Part shown: positions 12,602 through 24,500 of the stretch, in pieces
Numbering within the stretch: position 1 is the stretch's first letter
Layout of the letters: every line of letters begins with the position of its first letter
Source of the DNA: Micropterus salmoides
Taxonomy: Eukaryota; Chordata; Actinopteri; Centrarchiformes; Centrarchidae
Direction of reading: 5' to 3'
NCBI RefSeq assembly: GCF_014851395.1
Contig: NW_024041373.1
Coordinates: 5,036,122 to 5,100,121, forward strand
Length of the DNA: 64,000 bases
Made by a program: the position numbers and the translations under genes
The notes under the pieces: generated by a model
What the model saw: the letters and a program-made list of their open reading frames with translations, nothing else
Told to the model about the DNA's origin: nothing
The model's database searches: none

Positions 12602-14165
12602 CAGTGCCTTGCGAAAGTATTCGGCCCCCTTGAACATTTCGACCTTTTGCCACATTTCAGGCTTCAAACATAAAGATATAAAACTGTAATTTTTTGTGAA
12701 GAACCAACAACAAGTGGGACACAATTATGAAGTGGAACAAAATTTATTGGATATTTCAAACTTAAGTTAATACTTTGTAGCGCCACCTTTTGCTGCGATT
12801 ACAGCTGTAAGTCGCTTGGGGTACGTCTTTATCAGTTTTGCACATCGAGAGACTGAAATTTTTGCCCATTCCTCCTTGCAAAACAGCTCGAGCTCAGTGA
12901 GGTTGGATGGAGAGCGTTTGTGAACAGCAGTTTTCAGTTCTTTCCACAGATTCTCGATTGGATTCAGGTCTGGACTTTGACTTGGCCATTCTAACACCTG
13001 GATATGTTTATTTGTAAACCATTCCAGTGTAGATTTTGCTTTATGTTTTGGATCATTTTCTTGTTGGAAGACAAATCTCCGTCCCAGTCTCAGGTCTTTT
13101 GCAGACTCCATCAGGTTTTCTTCCAGAATGGTCCTGTATTTGGCTCCATCCATCTTCCCATCAATTTTAACCATCTTCCCTGTCCCTGCTGAAGAAAAGC
13201 AGGCCCAAACCATGATGCTGCCACCACCATGTTTGACAGTGGGGATGGTGTGTTCAGGGTGATGAGCTGTGTTGCTTTTACACCAAACATAACGTTTAGC
13301 ATTGTTGCCAAAAAGTTCGATTTTGGTTTCATCTGACCAGAGCACCTTCTTCCACATGTTTGGTGTGTCTCCCAGGTGGCTTGTGGCAAACTTCAAACGA
13401 GACTTTTTATGGATATCTTTAAGAAATGGCTTTCTTCTTGCCACTCTTCCATAAAGGCCAGATTTGTGCAGTATACGACTGATTGTTGAGTCTCCCACCT
13501 CAGCTGTAGATCTCTGCAGTTCATCCAGAGTGATCATGGGCCTCTTGGCTGCATCTCTGATCAGTCTTCTCCTTGTATGAGCTGAAAGTTTAGAGGGACG
13601 GCCGGGTCTTCGTAGATTTGCGGTGGTCTGATACTCCTTCCATTTCAATATTATCGCTTGCACAGTGCTCCTTGGGATGTTTAAAGCTTGGGAAATCTTT
13701 TTGTATCCAAATCTGGCTTTAAACTTCTCCACAACAGTATCTCGGACCTGCCTGGTGTGTTCCTTGTTCTTCAAGATGCTCTCTGCGCTTTAAACGGACC
13801 TCTGAGACTATCACAGAGCAGGTGCATTTATACGGAGACTTGATTTCACACAGGTGGATTCTATTTATCATCATTAGTCATTTAGGTCAACATTGGATCA
13901 TTCCGAGATCCTCACTGAACTTCTGGAGAGAGTTTGCTGCACTGAAAGTAAAGGGGCTGAATAATTTTGCACGCCCAATTTTTCAGTTTTTTATTTGTTA
14001 AAAAGGTTTGGAATATCTAATAAATTTCGTTCCACTTCACAATTGTGTCCCACTTGTTGTTGATTCTTCACAAAAAATTACAGTTTTATATCTTTATGTT
14101 TGAAGCCTGAAATGTGGCAAAAGGTGGAAAAGTTCAAGGGGGCCGAATACTTTCGCAAGGCACTG
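12602..14165 (-). mobile_element. Full-length Tc1-type DNA transposon
   Basis: The ends are CAGTGCCTTGCGAAAGTATT at 12602 and its reverse complement finishing at 14165. Each is flanked by the TA duplication expected for Tc1/mariner (12600-12601 and 14166-14167). The terminal inverted repeats are about 160 bp and I count only about four differences in the first 140 bases, which points to a fairly recent insertion. The 1564-bp unit encloses one uninterrupted transposase gene on the minus strand. It is the most complete transposon in the window. Confidence 0.93.
12767..13774 (-). CDS. Tc1 transposase, uninterrupted, catalytic Asp changed to Glu
   Basis: A 335-residue ORF, the usual length of a Tc1 transposase. 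An N-terminal paired-like helix-turn-helix (about residues 1-110) contains the GRPSKL hook at 58-63 between its two halves. The DDE domain follows: D148 in WSDETKIELFG, a glycine-rich box at 183-185, the second acidic position at 239, and E274 in SPDLNPIEN, spacing DD34E. The protein ends in GGATKY, typical of the family. The second catalytic residue is normally Asp in a QxDNDPKH motif; here the codon at 13058-13060 is GAA, giving QQENDPKH. Asp-to-Glu at a metal-binding position is expected to cripple cutting and joining, so the protein may bind DNA but is probably inactive. Activity is inferred, not shown. No host regulatory signal is seen. Confidence 0.93.
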   Translation of the reverse strand: MKNKEHTRQVRDTVVEKFKARFGYKKISQALNIPRSTVQAIILKWKEYQTTANLRRPGRPSKLSAHTRRRLIRDAAKRPMITLDELQRSTAEVGDSTISRILHKSGLYGRVARRKPFLKDIHKKSRLKFATSHLGDTPNMWKKVLWSDETKIELFGNNAKRYVWCKSNTAHHPEHTIPTVKHGGGSIMVWACFSSAGTGKMVKIDGKMDGAKYRTILEENLMESAKDLRLGRRFVFQQENDPKHKAKSTLEWFTNKHIQVLEWPSQSPDLNPIENLWKELKTAVHKRSPSNLTELELFCKEEWAKISVSRCAKLIKTYPKRLTAVIAAKGGATKY

Positions 14166-14184
14166 TATATAGCGCCAATTAATA

Positions 14185-14345
14185 ATAATAAAAAAAATAA
14201 TACAAGTTCTCTCATTGGATTTTTCATATAGAGCAGGTCTGGACCGCAATAATTTGTTTATATAAACAGTTCCCACGAGCAAGTACGACACTGGCTAGGA
14301 AAAACTTCCTTTTAGCAGGTACCTTGAACAGAGCCATGACTCAGG
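14185..14345 (-). repeat. 3' tail of an L2-like LINE (reverse orientation)
   Basis: The order of TATAGAGCAGGTCTGGACCG, AGGAAAAACTTCCTTTTAGC and GAGCCATGACTCAGGGTGGG is the reverse complement of the L2 3' tail seen in forward orientation at 28545-28804 and in reverse at 44895-45050. Non-coding remnant. Confidence 0.55.
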
Positions 14346-14403
14346 GTGGGCCTCAGGGTGGGCGGATGTCTGCCACTGTCATCCTCCACAGTTTGGAGAA
14401 GAC

Positions 14404-14448
14404 AGAGGGAGAGAGAGAGAGAGCATGAGAGAAGAGAGAGAGAGACGC
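14404..14448. repeat. (AG)n-rich simple repeat
   Basis: Imperfect GAGAGA tract. Confidence 0.9.
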
Positions 14449-14754
14449 TTGTGAAAAGGCAACACATAGTTTCAAATGTATTTTGTTTTTATTATTATTT
14501 TGTTTGTATTATTTTATTTTTTGTCTCCCTGTCTTTTGTTTGTAAAATGTAATTTTAGAATATCATCAAAAAGTTGATTTATTTCAGTAATTCCATTCAA
14601 AAAGTGAAACTTGGATATTATATTCATTCATTACACACAGACTGATATATTTCAAATGTTTATTTTATTTAATTGTGATGATTAAAACTGACAACTAATG
14701 AAAATCCCAAATTCAGTATCTCCGAAAATTAGAATATTACTTAATTTCTCCATT

Positions 14755-15835
14755 AATGGAGAGGGAGACCCACTCCTGGACTCCCTGCAGTTCGCCTACA
14801 GAGCCAACAGGTCTGTAGATGATGCAGTAAACATGGCACTTCACTACATGCTCCAGCACCTGGACTCCCCAGGAACCTACGCCAGGATCCTGTTTGTGGA
14901 CTTCAGCTCTGCTTTAACACCATCATCCCGGCCCTGCTACAGGACAAGCTCTCCCAGCTGAACGTGCCTGACTCCACCTGCAGGTGGATCTCTGTCTTCC
15001 TGACGGACAGGAAGCAGCACGTGAAGCTGGGAAAACATGTCTCTGATTCCAGGACCATCAGCACTGGATCCCCTCAAGGCTGCGTTCTTTCCCCTCTGCT
15101 CTTCTCCCTGTACACCAACAGCTGCACCTCCAGTCACCTGTCTGTCAAGCTCTTGAAGTTTGCGGATGACACCACCCTCATCTCTGGTGGGGATGAGTCC
15201 GCCTACAGGTGGGAGATGGACCATCTGGTGACCTGGTGCAGCCAGAACAGTCTGGAACTATCTGAAGACAGTGGAGAAGGTCGTGGACTTCAGAAAGAGC
15301 CCAGCCCCATCCTCCCCCATCATCCTGAGTGACTCCTCAGTCACCACTGTGGACTCCTTCCGCTTCCTGGGCACCATCTTCTCCCAGGACCTCAAGTGGG
15401 AGCTGAACATCACCTCCCTCACCAAGAAGGCCCAGCAGAGGATGAACTTCCTGCGGCAGCTGAAGAAGTTCAGCCTGCCAAAGACAATGATGGTGCACTT
15501 CTACACCGCCATCATTGAGTCCATCCTCACCTCCTCCATCACCATCTGGTACGCTGCTGCCACTACCAGGACAAGGGCAGGCTGCAGCACATCATTCACT
15601 CTGCAGAGAAGGTGATTGGCTGCAATCTTCCATCACTGTATGGACCTGCACGCCTCCAGGACTCTGAGGCGAGCAGGGAAGATGGCAACTGACTCCTCCC
15701 ACCCTGGACACAAACTGTTTCAGACTCTCCCCTCTGGCAGGAGGAGTGATATGTATGATGTAGCATACTACAGGCAACCAACAATTAGTCTGTATAATTA
15801 CTATTCTACACTCCATTGTTGTGATTATATTTAGT
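14755..15835 (+). mobile_element. 5'-truncated jockey/CR1-group LINE, reverse transcriptase with frameshifts
   Basis: Successive plus frames encode RT blocks: DSLQFAYRANRSVDDAVNMA and ARILFVDFSSAL (14761-14961), then FLTDRKQHVKLGK, GSPQGCVLSPLLFSLYTN and the catalytic KFADDTTL (14964-15332), then VDSFRFLGTIFSQDLKWE and FYTAIIESILTSSITIW (15271-15615), then a C-terminal piece with DSSHPGHKLFQTLPSGRR (15616-15834). At least three frameshifts separate them, and the endonuclease and ORF1 are missing. The element continues past 16540 after an inserted LTR. It is dead. The exact clade (L2, CR1 or Rex1) cannot be set by eye. Confidence 0.8.
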
Positions 15836-15839
15836 GTGA

Positions 15840-16536
15840 TGTTACGGCTGCCACCGCCCCCACCTGTATTTGCCTGTGCTTTTGAGTAGGCTATCTGGTA
15901 TGCTGAGTAGGCTGTGCAAGCCCACGCGGAGGATTGGCTGCACGAGGAGAGAAGGTCCCGCCTACTTCCTGGGTTTCCAGTGACCATGCCATCGATTGGT
16001 GCGGCGTGCTACTACGGGCCAATCAAAGGGCGACAGTGACGACCACCACCTGCTTAAAAGCCTGCCGGGTCTGCCGTAAGAGGCAGCAATCTGACCTGAG
16101 TTACTTGCCTTGGGAACACATGTCTCAGAGCTTGTAGTAGTGTTTTGTTACCTGTGCCAGACTTTGTGTCTTGACTGTGTTTCACTGTGTGAAGGTAAGA
16201 GAGTGGGCCAGGTTTAAGCTTAGATATAACTGACACCTTTCTTGCACACACCATAGTTGTTTTATGGTCAGGGGTGCTGTGCGTTTTGTGTTTTTCAAAT
16301 GCTGTAGGTTAGTGAGCTTTTGGTTTATTCTTGTTTTTGTTAGTACCTCTGTAGAACAGTAATCCTCCTTTTGAGGATCTCCTTTTGTTATAATTGTTTG
16401 TTGATTACCACAGCACCCATTGGCCCATTCTCTGGTTGTGCTCCACTTTCGTTACTTCAAATAAATATCCTTTCAAACCAACAACATCTGGTTTATGTTT
16501 ATGTCCCAATATCCCTAGACACCTCGGGACGTAACA
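15840..16536 (+). mobile_element. Solo LTR of an LTR retrotransposon or retrovirus
   Basis: The 697-bp unit begins TGTTACG and ends CGTAACA, a perfect terminal inverted repeat of TG..CA type, and is flanked by the 4-bp direct repeat GTGA (15836-15839 and 16537-16540). On the plus strand a TATA-like TTAAAA lies near 16053 and an AATAAA at 16460-16465, as expected for an LTR promoter and polyadenylation signal. There is no internal region, so it is a solo LTR left by recombination between two LTRs. It sits in the tail of the 14755-15835 LINE, so it is younger than that LINE. Confidence 0.8.
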
Positions 16537-17654
16537 GTGAGCTGCACTGATGTTCCTGCATTCATGAACATAAACTCTGTAGTTTATTTGGAGTAAATCT
16601 CACATACACCATCCTGCTGCCCAAAATCCTCCACTGAAAACAATCCCTAAGAAATGCATCATTTCCTTGCTAGGATCTGATCTGTATGTGATTGTGAAGT
16701 GAGACTTGCATCTAAGTGAAAGTAACAAAGGCAGCAGCCAGGACTTTAAACAAGAGGCCTTCAGACAGCAGCGTGTTGTTACTTGCAGAGACACACAGAT
16801 GGGAATACAGCAAAGCCCAAACCATCAAACTGTTCAGTGTTGTGTAAATGTAATGGAAATGTAACATGAGGGAACATTTCATGAATTAAGTTTCTTTGCC
16901 ACAAATTAAGCATTGCAATGTTAATATGGCTTAACAGGTTTAGTTCTTTTTGTGACGAATTCATTGTGAAAATGAAAGTAATTAATGTTTCACTGTTGCT
17001 CCCTCTCGGCCATAGTCAAGGGAGTCCAATGCAGTACTGTCTAAGTCTATAGATACATGAGAATTTGTCTCCATCTGCTGGGCAACCATGGATGTAACAG
17101 CTTGGTAAATGTTTAGTATGGAAGACTTTCATGAGTCCTCTGGGACAGTGTATAAATAAAAGGAGACATTATCTTGTAAATTATTAAACTGGTTTTTCAA
17201 AGTGAGTTTGTGTCCATTGTATTCAGTGTTAAGTTTGTATTGTGATATAATGAGTCTTTCCCTGGGCGTCTGTCTTGGATTACGTTTGCTGATATACTGT
17301 GTAATTTGTTACTTTACAAATAAAGATTTTACATACAAAGAATATGATACATTGCTCCTATGAAGCTAACATGCAGAGAGGATGAGACGGTCCCAGAACC
17401 AGCACTCCAGCTCCAGACACAATACTCACAGCTCTTCTGCTGCTGTATGTAACATCACAACAACAGCATGTCTTGGTGAACTAGAAAATAAGCAGAATGT
17501 CTGTTGGTAAGTCATTTAATGCTTAACTGACATCATGGCTGGAATAGTGTTGTGTGGCGGGTTGCGGGCCACTATGGACTGGATCTGAGTAACACTAGAA
17601 TCACTAGAACATGTGCAATAATTTCCAGTCAAGTCCACCAGCACACAAGGACAA
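16537..17654. other. LINE tail continuation and unassigned sequence
   Basis: From 16541 the interrupted LINE tail probably continues for a few dozen bases. The rest shows no gene or clear repeat. Confidence 0.35.
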
Positions 17655-18380
17655 GGACGAGCACTGGTGAAAATTACTAACGACCTCCTTATTGCATCAA
17701 ACAAAGGACTTGTCTCTGTACTGGTTTTACTAGATCTTAGTGCTGCATTTGATACCATTGACCATCAGATCCTATTGCAGAGACTGGAATATTTCATTGG
17801 CATTAAAGGAACCGCTCTAAGCTGGTTTAAGTCCTATTTATCAGATCGATTTCAGTTTGTACATGTTAACGATGAGTCCTCCATGCACGCCAAAGTTAGT
17901 CATGGAGTTCCTCAAGGATCTGTCCTGACCAATCTTGTTCACTTTATATGTGCTTTCTTTAGGCAATATTATATATATATATATTAGTCCATGCATTTGT
18001 TACTGCTGGATTACTGCAATTCTTTATTATCAGGCTGCTCGAAAAAGTCCATTAAGACTCTCCAGCTGATTCAGAATGCTGCAGCACGTGTTCTGACAGG
18101 AACCAGGAAAAGAGATCACAGATCATAGGAGCCAGAGCGTTCAGCTATCAAGCTCCTCTCCTGTGGAACCAGGTTCCAGTTTGGGTTCAGGAGGCAGACA
18201 CCATCTCCACATTTAAGAGTAGGCTTAAGACTTTCCTCTTTGATAAAGCTTATAGTTAGGGCTGGCTCAGGTGAGTCCTGAACCATCCCTTAGTTATGCT
18301 GCTATAGGCCTAGACTGCCGGGGGATTTCCCATGATGCACTGAGCTCCTCTCTCCTCTACTTTCTCTCCCTCTGTATGCA
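17655..18380 (+). mobile_element. L2-type LINE with internal deletion
   Basis: At 17667-17935 the plus strand encodes TNDLLIASNKG, VLLDLSAAFDTIDHQILLQR, GTALSWFKSYLSDRFQFV and SHGVPQGSVL, which are reverse-transcriptase blocks typical of L2 elements. The catalytic FADD segment is missing. From about 17985 the sequence jumps to the C-terminal part (TLQLIQNAAARVLTGTRK, then SAIKLLSCGTRFQF in shifted frames) and into the 3' UTR, which continues as a CT-rich stretch to about 18830. An internal deletion plus frameshifts make it inactive. Confidence 0.75.
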
Positions 18381-18544
18381 ACCTCATCGCATTATTGCAT
18401 GTTACTAACACAACTTCTCCCCTTTCCCGTAGTCTTGTGCTTTCTCGTCCCTCTCCTCTCTCCTCCTATCACTTCCTGCAGGTTTTCTAGCTCTGGAGCT
18501 GTGGAGTCTGGATCTGTGGCTGCGGGTCACCTGCTGCCCCCGTG

Positions 18545-18830
18545 TTCCTGCTTGACACCCTCTCCTACAACTATTGTTACTAGTCCTATTGTTATTATTG
18601 TTATTATAATCATTAACATTACGATTGTTATCATTAACACTACTATAAATATCTGTACCATTTTTCATTTAGTCTATAGCAACATCACCTTTACTGTCTG
18701 TACCTCTGTGTGTGTATATTGTGTAGGCTGCCTCCCTCCCCTCTCTCTCCTTCCATCCCTCTCTCTCTTTCTCTCTGTTCCTCTCTTGCCCTCTCTCTCT
18801 CTCACCCCCAACCCATCGAGTCATTATACA
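18545..18830. repeat. Low-complexity TTA-rich and CT-rich tract
   Basis: (TTA)n-like sequence at 18580-18625, then (TC)n/CCTCTC sequence at 18725-18812. Open frames across it are compositional artefacts. Confidence 0.8.
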
Positions 18831-18944
18831 TACATATTACATCGACATTATAACCTTTTGGGAGCATGGCGACTGCAGTTTTCTGAGTTCTGAGTTTTCA
18901 CCAAGTGGGAACCACCATTTAACAGAAGACATTTTGATACATCA

Positions 18945-19890
18945 CTGGCGTGATCATAGACTTTATTGGTCTCACACTGGGGAAATTCAGTTGAAAGAGC
19001 AGCTCCAGATACATCACAACAGACACGAAAATACACATACCACACAAAATATAAAAGAAATAGAAAGACAAGAAAAATTGTGTACGCTATACTGTATATA
19101 CCTTTTATATACAGATGTGATTAATATGGAACATAGCATAGGTCACAGCAGGAGGTAGATGCATGTGTACAAACATATTGGACAGGACAGAATCCAGCAG
19201 TGTAGTTTAGCGTCAATAGAGGCTATAAAAGTAGGGCTATGGATGTGCAGTACAGGTACAGTGTGAATAAGAAATATTATAATAATGTGTATTTACACAG
19301 TACAGAAATAAAAGTGACAGTGCTGTAGTACCGCTCCTTCTTGCACTGAGGGTGCGGCAGTCTATTCCTGAAGACGTTGCTCAAGAACCACACAGTCTGA
19401 TGCAGGGGGTGAGAGGTGTTGTCCATGGTTGACATCAGCTTGGCTAACATCGTCCTCTCACCGGCCTCCTCTATGGTGTCTAGAGGGCAGTCAAGGACAG
19501 AACTAGCCCTCTTAACCACTTTATTGAGTCTTTTTCTGTTCCTCTCTGGGCTTCAAGCTCCCCAACAGACTACTGCAGATGCCACCACAGTGCTTTAGTA
19601 CTTCAGTCTCCTCAGCAGATGAAGATGACTTTGGACCTTCTTGTACAGGACATCTGTGTTGTTGAACCTACCCAGTTTATTGTTGAGGGGGAACACCAAG
19701 TTCCCACCATCTCAATATCCAAACCCTGGATGTTCACCAGCGTAGTCTAGGACGCCTTCCTGCGGAGGTCTACCAACATCTCCTTTGTCTTGCCGGTATT
19801 AATGGTGAAGTTGGTTAAGCTCACACCAGTTGACAAAGTCGGCGATGACCTCCCGATAAAAGATACTGTAAGGTTGCAAAGGCCAGAGAG
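18945..19890 (-). mobile_element. LINE C-terminal fragment and 3' region
   Basis: The minus strand at 19277-19519 reads RASSVLDCPLDTIEEAGERT, MLAKLMSTMDNTSHPLHQTV and FRNRLPHPQCKKERY, which fits the C-terminal tail of a fish LINE ORF2. The left end (18950-19000, TTTATTGGTCTCACACTGGGG) looks like its 3' UTR. The part from 19600 to 19880 shows related, frame-shifted sequence (reverse complement contains GACAAAGGAGATGTTGGTAG). Inactive. Confidence 0.55.
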
Positions 19891-21575
19891 GGAATGGTTG
19901 AACTCAGTGTCTCACATGTCTGCACTCACAAGTGTGTATAATCAAATGAATGATTGCTGAAGTCTATGTACCTGCTTCAGTTAAAGGGGTCCTGGTGTGA
20001 ACCCCTTTCACAGCAGACAGTTTGACTAATCATAGCAGGAAAATCGCAAGTCAAAGAAATATGGGATTTTCCTGCTATAACCTTTTAATGTCTGCTGCAT
20101 GCCTACTCACTGGCACGTCTTACTGGGACACTTGATTATAACAGAACTTTCTTAGTGTTATCAGTAACACCTGGGTTTTTCCTAGTACAGATTTTCCTCA
20201 TAAACAAGGGGAAAGACTGCAGAAACAATGTGCAGATAGAACAACCTGTCCACTAGAAATTAAGTTTATAAAGAACTCATTTCCTACAGCAAACACAATT
20301 TAAAGGAAACATAATGCCAATTTTCTATTAACCTAATGAGAAAGAGTCAACATCCGCTTATAGTGTCTACAGCATTTTTCCCCCCTTTTTATGGTCATGT
20401 TAAGGCACTCAGGGATTTTGGTTAAGATTAAGGAAAGATCATGGTGTGGAGTGATGGAGTATGTGACACGTTTATTGACATTTAACTTAAACTACTACCT
20501 TTCCCTATATTCAACGTTTGTTTCCTACCTAACACATGCCACCACAGCTCCTGTGAGATATGTAAGTAGCACTATAAATATAATTCAGACAGTGATTGCA
20601 TTTGTTATCGAGGAAACTCTTTAGCAAGAGGGGGGAGATAATTCAGCATTACTCTCAACAGTAGGATATTTTCTGCCCAGGATTCTGCCCACCTGTAAAA
20701 AGTTGCCTTTTTCGTAACTGATGGCCAATGCACTGTAAAGAGGATATACATCCACGCGATCACTTAATGACAACAAGATTGTAGTTTTTCACCTTTTTTA
20801 TTTGAACATATTTTTGTATTTTCCTTTCATCTACAATGCCACCACAGGAGACAGACGTCTTGTAGTTCAGATAAAAATGCATGGAAGAAAATGGAACTCA
20901 CTACAAACCACAACACTACAATGCTGTTGGTCCTTGGAAAATACACACGCAGAAGCAATGGTATTGACAAAGATAAGGATGTTGACAAAAATAATTCACC
21001 GCTTAATTTTTCAAACATTTAATTGAAAGATAAAACCAGGATGTGAGGAAATACTTAAGACATGCCATACATTAACATATGCATTGTCATTTAAAATCTG
21101 TAGACCACTTAACAATAGGAAGCATGTTGACATTCTGGAAAATGCACTTGTTTGAAAATCAGTCTGGGATGCATTTAGCCTTGGTTGGCACCAACACTGG
21201 AGGCAACTCAATCAAGAGTGGAAACCTGCTTCCAGTCTTGGTGCCAAGTCTGGGTAAGACCCATCTCCGTACTAGATGCACAAGGATAAAACTGATATAA
21301 ACCTTATCTTTTGACTGAAGCTGACAGCAACAAGTGCACTTCCACACTGTCCCTTGCACAATGATGAATTAGTCCTCGATGCCCATCTCCCTCTTCTTCT
21401 TACCATCAAAACAAAAACTAACTGGGAAGAGGAAAAAAAATAACTTGATTCCCAGGAGTGCAATGATAAAACTTGGCCTTTTTAAGTGTAGAAACTTGGG
21501 CTGCAACAAGCTTCCATCATCACCCCAGGAATCAGGGTAACATAGAAATGGAAACTGAGAAGCATAATACAACAA
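19891..21575. other. 3' flank and probable 3' UTR of the zinc-finger gene
   Basis: The part next to the stop codon at 21576 should be 3' UTR of the minus-strand gene. Candidate minus-strand poly(A) signals are ATTAAA at 21018-21023 and AATAAA at 20797-20802. No other gene is recognised. Confidence 0.4.
21018..21023 (-). terminator. Candidate poly(A) signal (ATTAAA) of the zinc-finger gene
   Basis: The first recognised hexamer variant downstream of the stop codon on the minus strand. A canonical AATAAA follows at 20797-20802; I cannot tell which is used. Confidence 0.35.
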
Positions 21576-24500
21576 TTAGGACTTATTCCCCTTCTCCTTT
21601 TTCTTCTTATTCTTCTTCTCCTTCTTCTTTTTCTTTTTAGGTGATTTTGCTTTATGTGTTTTTCCTTTGTTATCATCACTACTTTCACTGCTTTCATCTT
21701 TTACTTGGTTATCTTTTTCTCTGCTCTCTTTGGATGATTTTCCCTTTTTGTCCGTGTCTTCCACTTTGCTATGGCTCCCAATGGCCTGCTTGTTGTTCAC
21801 CTCCTCCTTGACCTTGATGTCTGGAGGAGGTGTCCGTCCACGGGATACCGTTATGAGCATCCTCTCCTTCCTCATCTCCTCTTTCAAGGAGATGTTTTCC
21901 TGCTTGGCCCTGTGGCCTCTGTGGTCGTCGTTGTGTTTGCTTCTGTGATCTCTCTCGTCTTTCCAGTCTCTGTGATTTCCGTGATCTTCTGAATCTCTAT
22001 GGTAACCGTAGTCCTTGTTAACTCTCCTGTCTGAGGGATGCGAGTGTTGGCTACTGGTACCTTTAAAATAGTGCAAGTGTCCTTTGCTGTCTTTAGCATG
22101 GTTGTCCATCTGCACAATCTGCTAAAAACACAAAAAACAATTTTGCAGTGTTAAGATAAAGAAACCAATGAGTCTACGACCACCTTAACAATGAGGATTT
22201 AGCTTTTGGCCTTGTTAGTAATGGGGCTAAAATATGAATGGGGCTAAAATGTAATGTTTGCCATGGGGTTGATAAAAATTACAGGATTCATATCCATTAG
22301 AGAATCAATGTACAAAGCTTATTTTATGGCAAACTGCCTAAAGCAAGGCTAAAAAAAACCCACAAAAAATCCAAAGGCTTTTACAAATTTATAAGCAATG
22401 AAATGCACCCTTTCTCACTGGACTCATGGATGATGTTTTATGTTTTTTTTTAATGTTTTTATTTATATTAAAGAATTGAATGCAATTTGTATTATATTGT
22501 TTTTGTACGATGTTCATTTTAGAAAAACGAAAAAACATAAGAGGAAAGTGGGATTACTGGTCATTTGACCTACATTACATTGGATTATGTGCAGCAGACC
22601 ATGAGACCATCTTTGTACAAGGCATCTACAGATCATCCAGCCAGACTAAACGTCACCACAAGTGCTGCGATCGCCCAACGAAGAGAGAAAAGACACAGGT
22701 GGAGTGTGTTCCTTGCTGACTGAACACAAGACTCCGATAAGACCCGAGGAGGCAGTCTCTGTGTTTACATTAATAGTGCAATAGACAACAATGGAGCTCT
22801 ATGGTCAGGAGGATGATATTTTAGCCTTTGATCCACATACACTCCTTTTTAGTAGATATATTCATTGTATGAATTGGTCTGTTCATGGGCTTTGGTTAAA
22901 ATAAAAAATGTATAATATCACCAGACTTATCCACACCATGAGGTAAATAGGAAGAATACTTACACTGCTAGAGTTACTATGGTGGTGGATGTTGGCATGG
23001 TTTTCGGCACTATTCAAATCTCCAATGAACTCCTCACATTTCTGGCAGTAAAACCCAATTACTGGTGTCAGAAAACTCAATCCTGCAAATGCACAAAAAA
23101 AGCATTGAAGCTTCTAAGAATATTTTACCATCTGGATGACAATAAAGACAACAGGAAATACAGGATTGTCCCTGGAGAAAACTGGTTTACCATCCTGTTT
23201 CAACAATTCCTCCAGTTCTTTCATCAAGGACTCCATTTTACTTATTCTTGCTTGTTTCTCTCTCTTCCTTTCCTCCTCGTCCCCTGCCTGGAAAACAAGC
23301 GACAAGTTCATAAATAAGGGATTTTTCTATTTTTTAATGTGTTCAACTTTACCACTTGGATGCTGAGGAGTCAGTGAATGAGCTTAGAAATCCTTTACCT
23401 TGTGTTTATCAGAGGATGTCTGAGATGTGCCACTGCCATCTCTTTTTGCCCGCTTCTCCTTTGTTGCTTGAGAAAGAAAGTACAACAACATAACCCTATA
23501 TTCTACATCAAATGCATTAAACAATAAAGACAGAGAAGAAAAATCATCAGGCCATGTGGCATCACTTTCCAGATTATCAGATACACTTCCTTCTCCTTGA
23601 CAACTGGAGAGAAAGAGTTCCAAAATGAACTTGACACATCTTATAATTCTAAATGACTACCTTTAGAAAAGTAACGTACACCAAAATAAGAAAGACATTA
23701 ACCATGCATACGCACAGGTCAGAGGCCTGTACTATGAAGCAGGATCAGAGTTTAGCAAGGTAACTTCAGGTTTCACCCTGGGTAGTGTTGCACTGTATAC
23801 TGATACTAGAAAGGTATCACACCCTGATGTTACAAACAATACAATACTGCCTTTTATTATAGAATCGATACTTTAACAATGACAGAGCTCCTCCACGCAG
23901 AGCAGTATGTGTGTGCGCAGCTCTCAGCCGCTCCCCTCCCTGCCAGCAGAGTGGGCGTGGCTTACGCTGCAGCTCCCGGAGAGACTTGGCTAAAAACACA
24001 AGCTCTTCCACGGCTTGTCAACAAAGCAGACGCATGGAGCAAACTGTAGAATTATTTTGCTTATGTAGCCGACAGTGGAAGCAAGACCCTGGACACCACA
24101 AAGCCCATCTGTAAAAGATCAGTCGAATGAGTGTGATATATTGTGTGACAGCTAACTTTTCTTGCATCAGAGTTTGACGATAATTTAAGGGCAAAGTTAA
24201 CGGTTTAATTTGGTTTTAGCATTTTAGCTAACTTACCAATGTGGCAAACATCTCTATATGCAAACTCAACGTTCACATTTAAACTGCAAAAAATCAGCCG
24301 CTCACAAGTAGGCCTATGAAGACAACACCAACTGTAAGTGATACATTTACTCAAATCAGTACTGGTAATGCTGATCAAGGCATGTACATTTGTGTCGATT
24401 ATTTCTATTAACATGCTTTCAGTAGAGCGCAGACCTCTGATATAGTGGATATCAGATTACTACATGTGAAAGCATTAATAACAATGACACTGACTGATTA

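Noticed and set aside
14698..14760. ORF start upstream of the LINE RT block
   Set aside because: The first 20 codons precede the LINE similarity and lie in AT-rich sequence; not a real start.
18399..18893. 164-codon plus-strand ORF
   Set aside because: Runs through CT-rich and TTA-rich low-complexity sequence in a LINE 3' UTR; no protein-like composition.
21667..21992. Plus-strand ORFs of 73-93 codons
   Set aside because: Antisense to the last exon of the zinc-finger gene.
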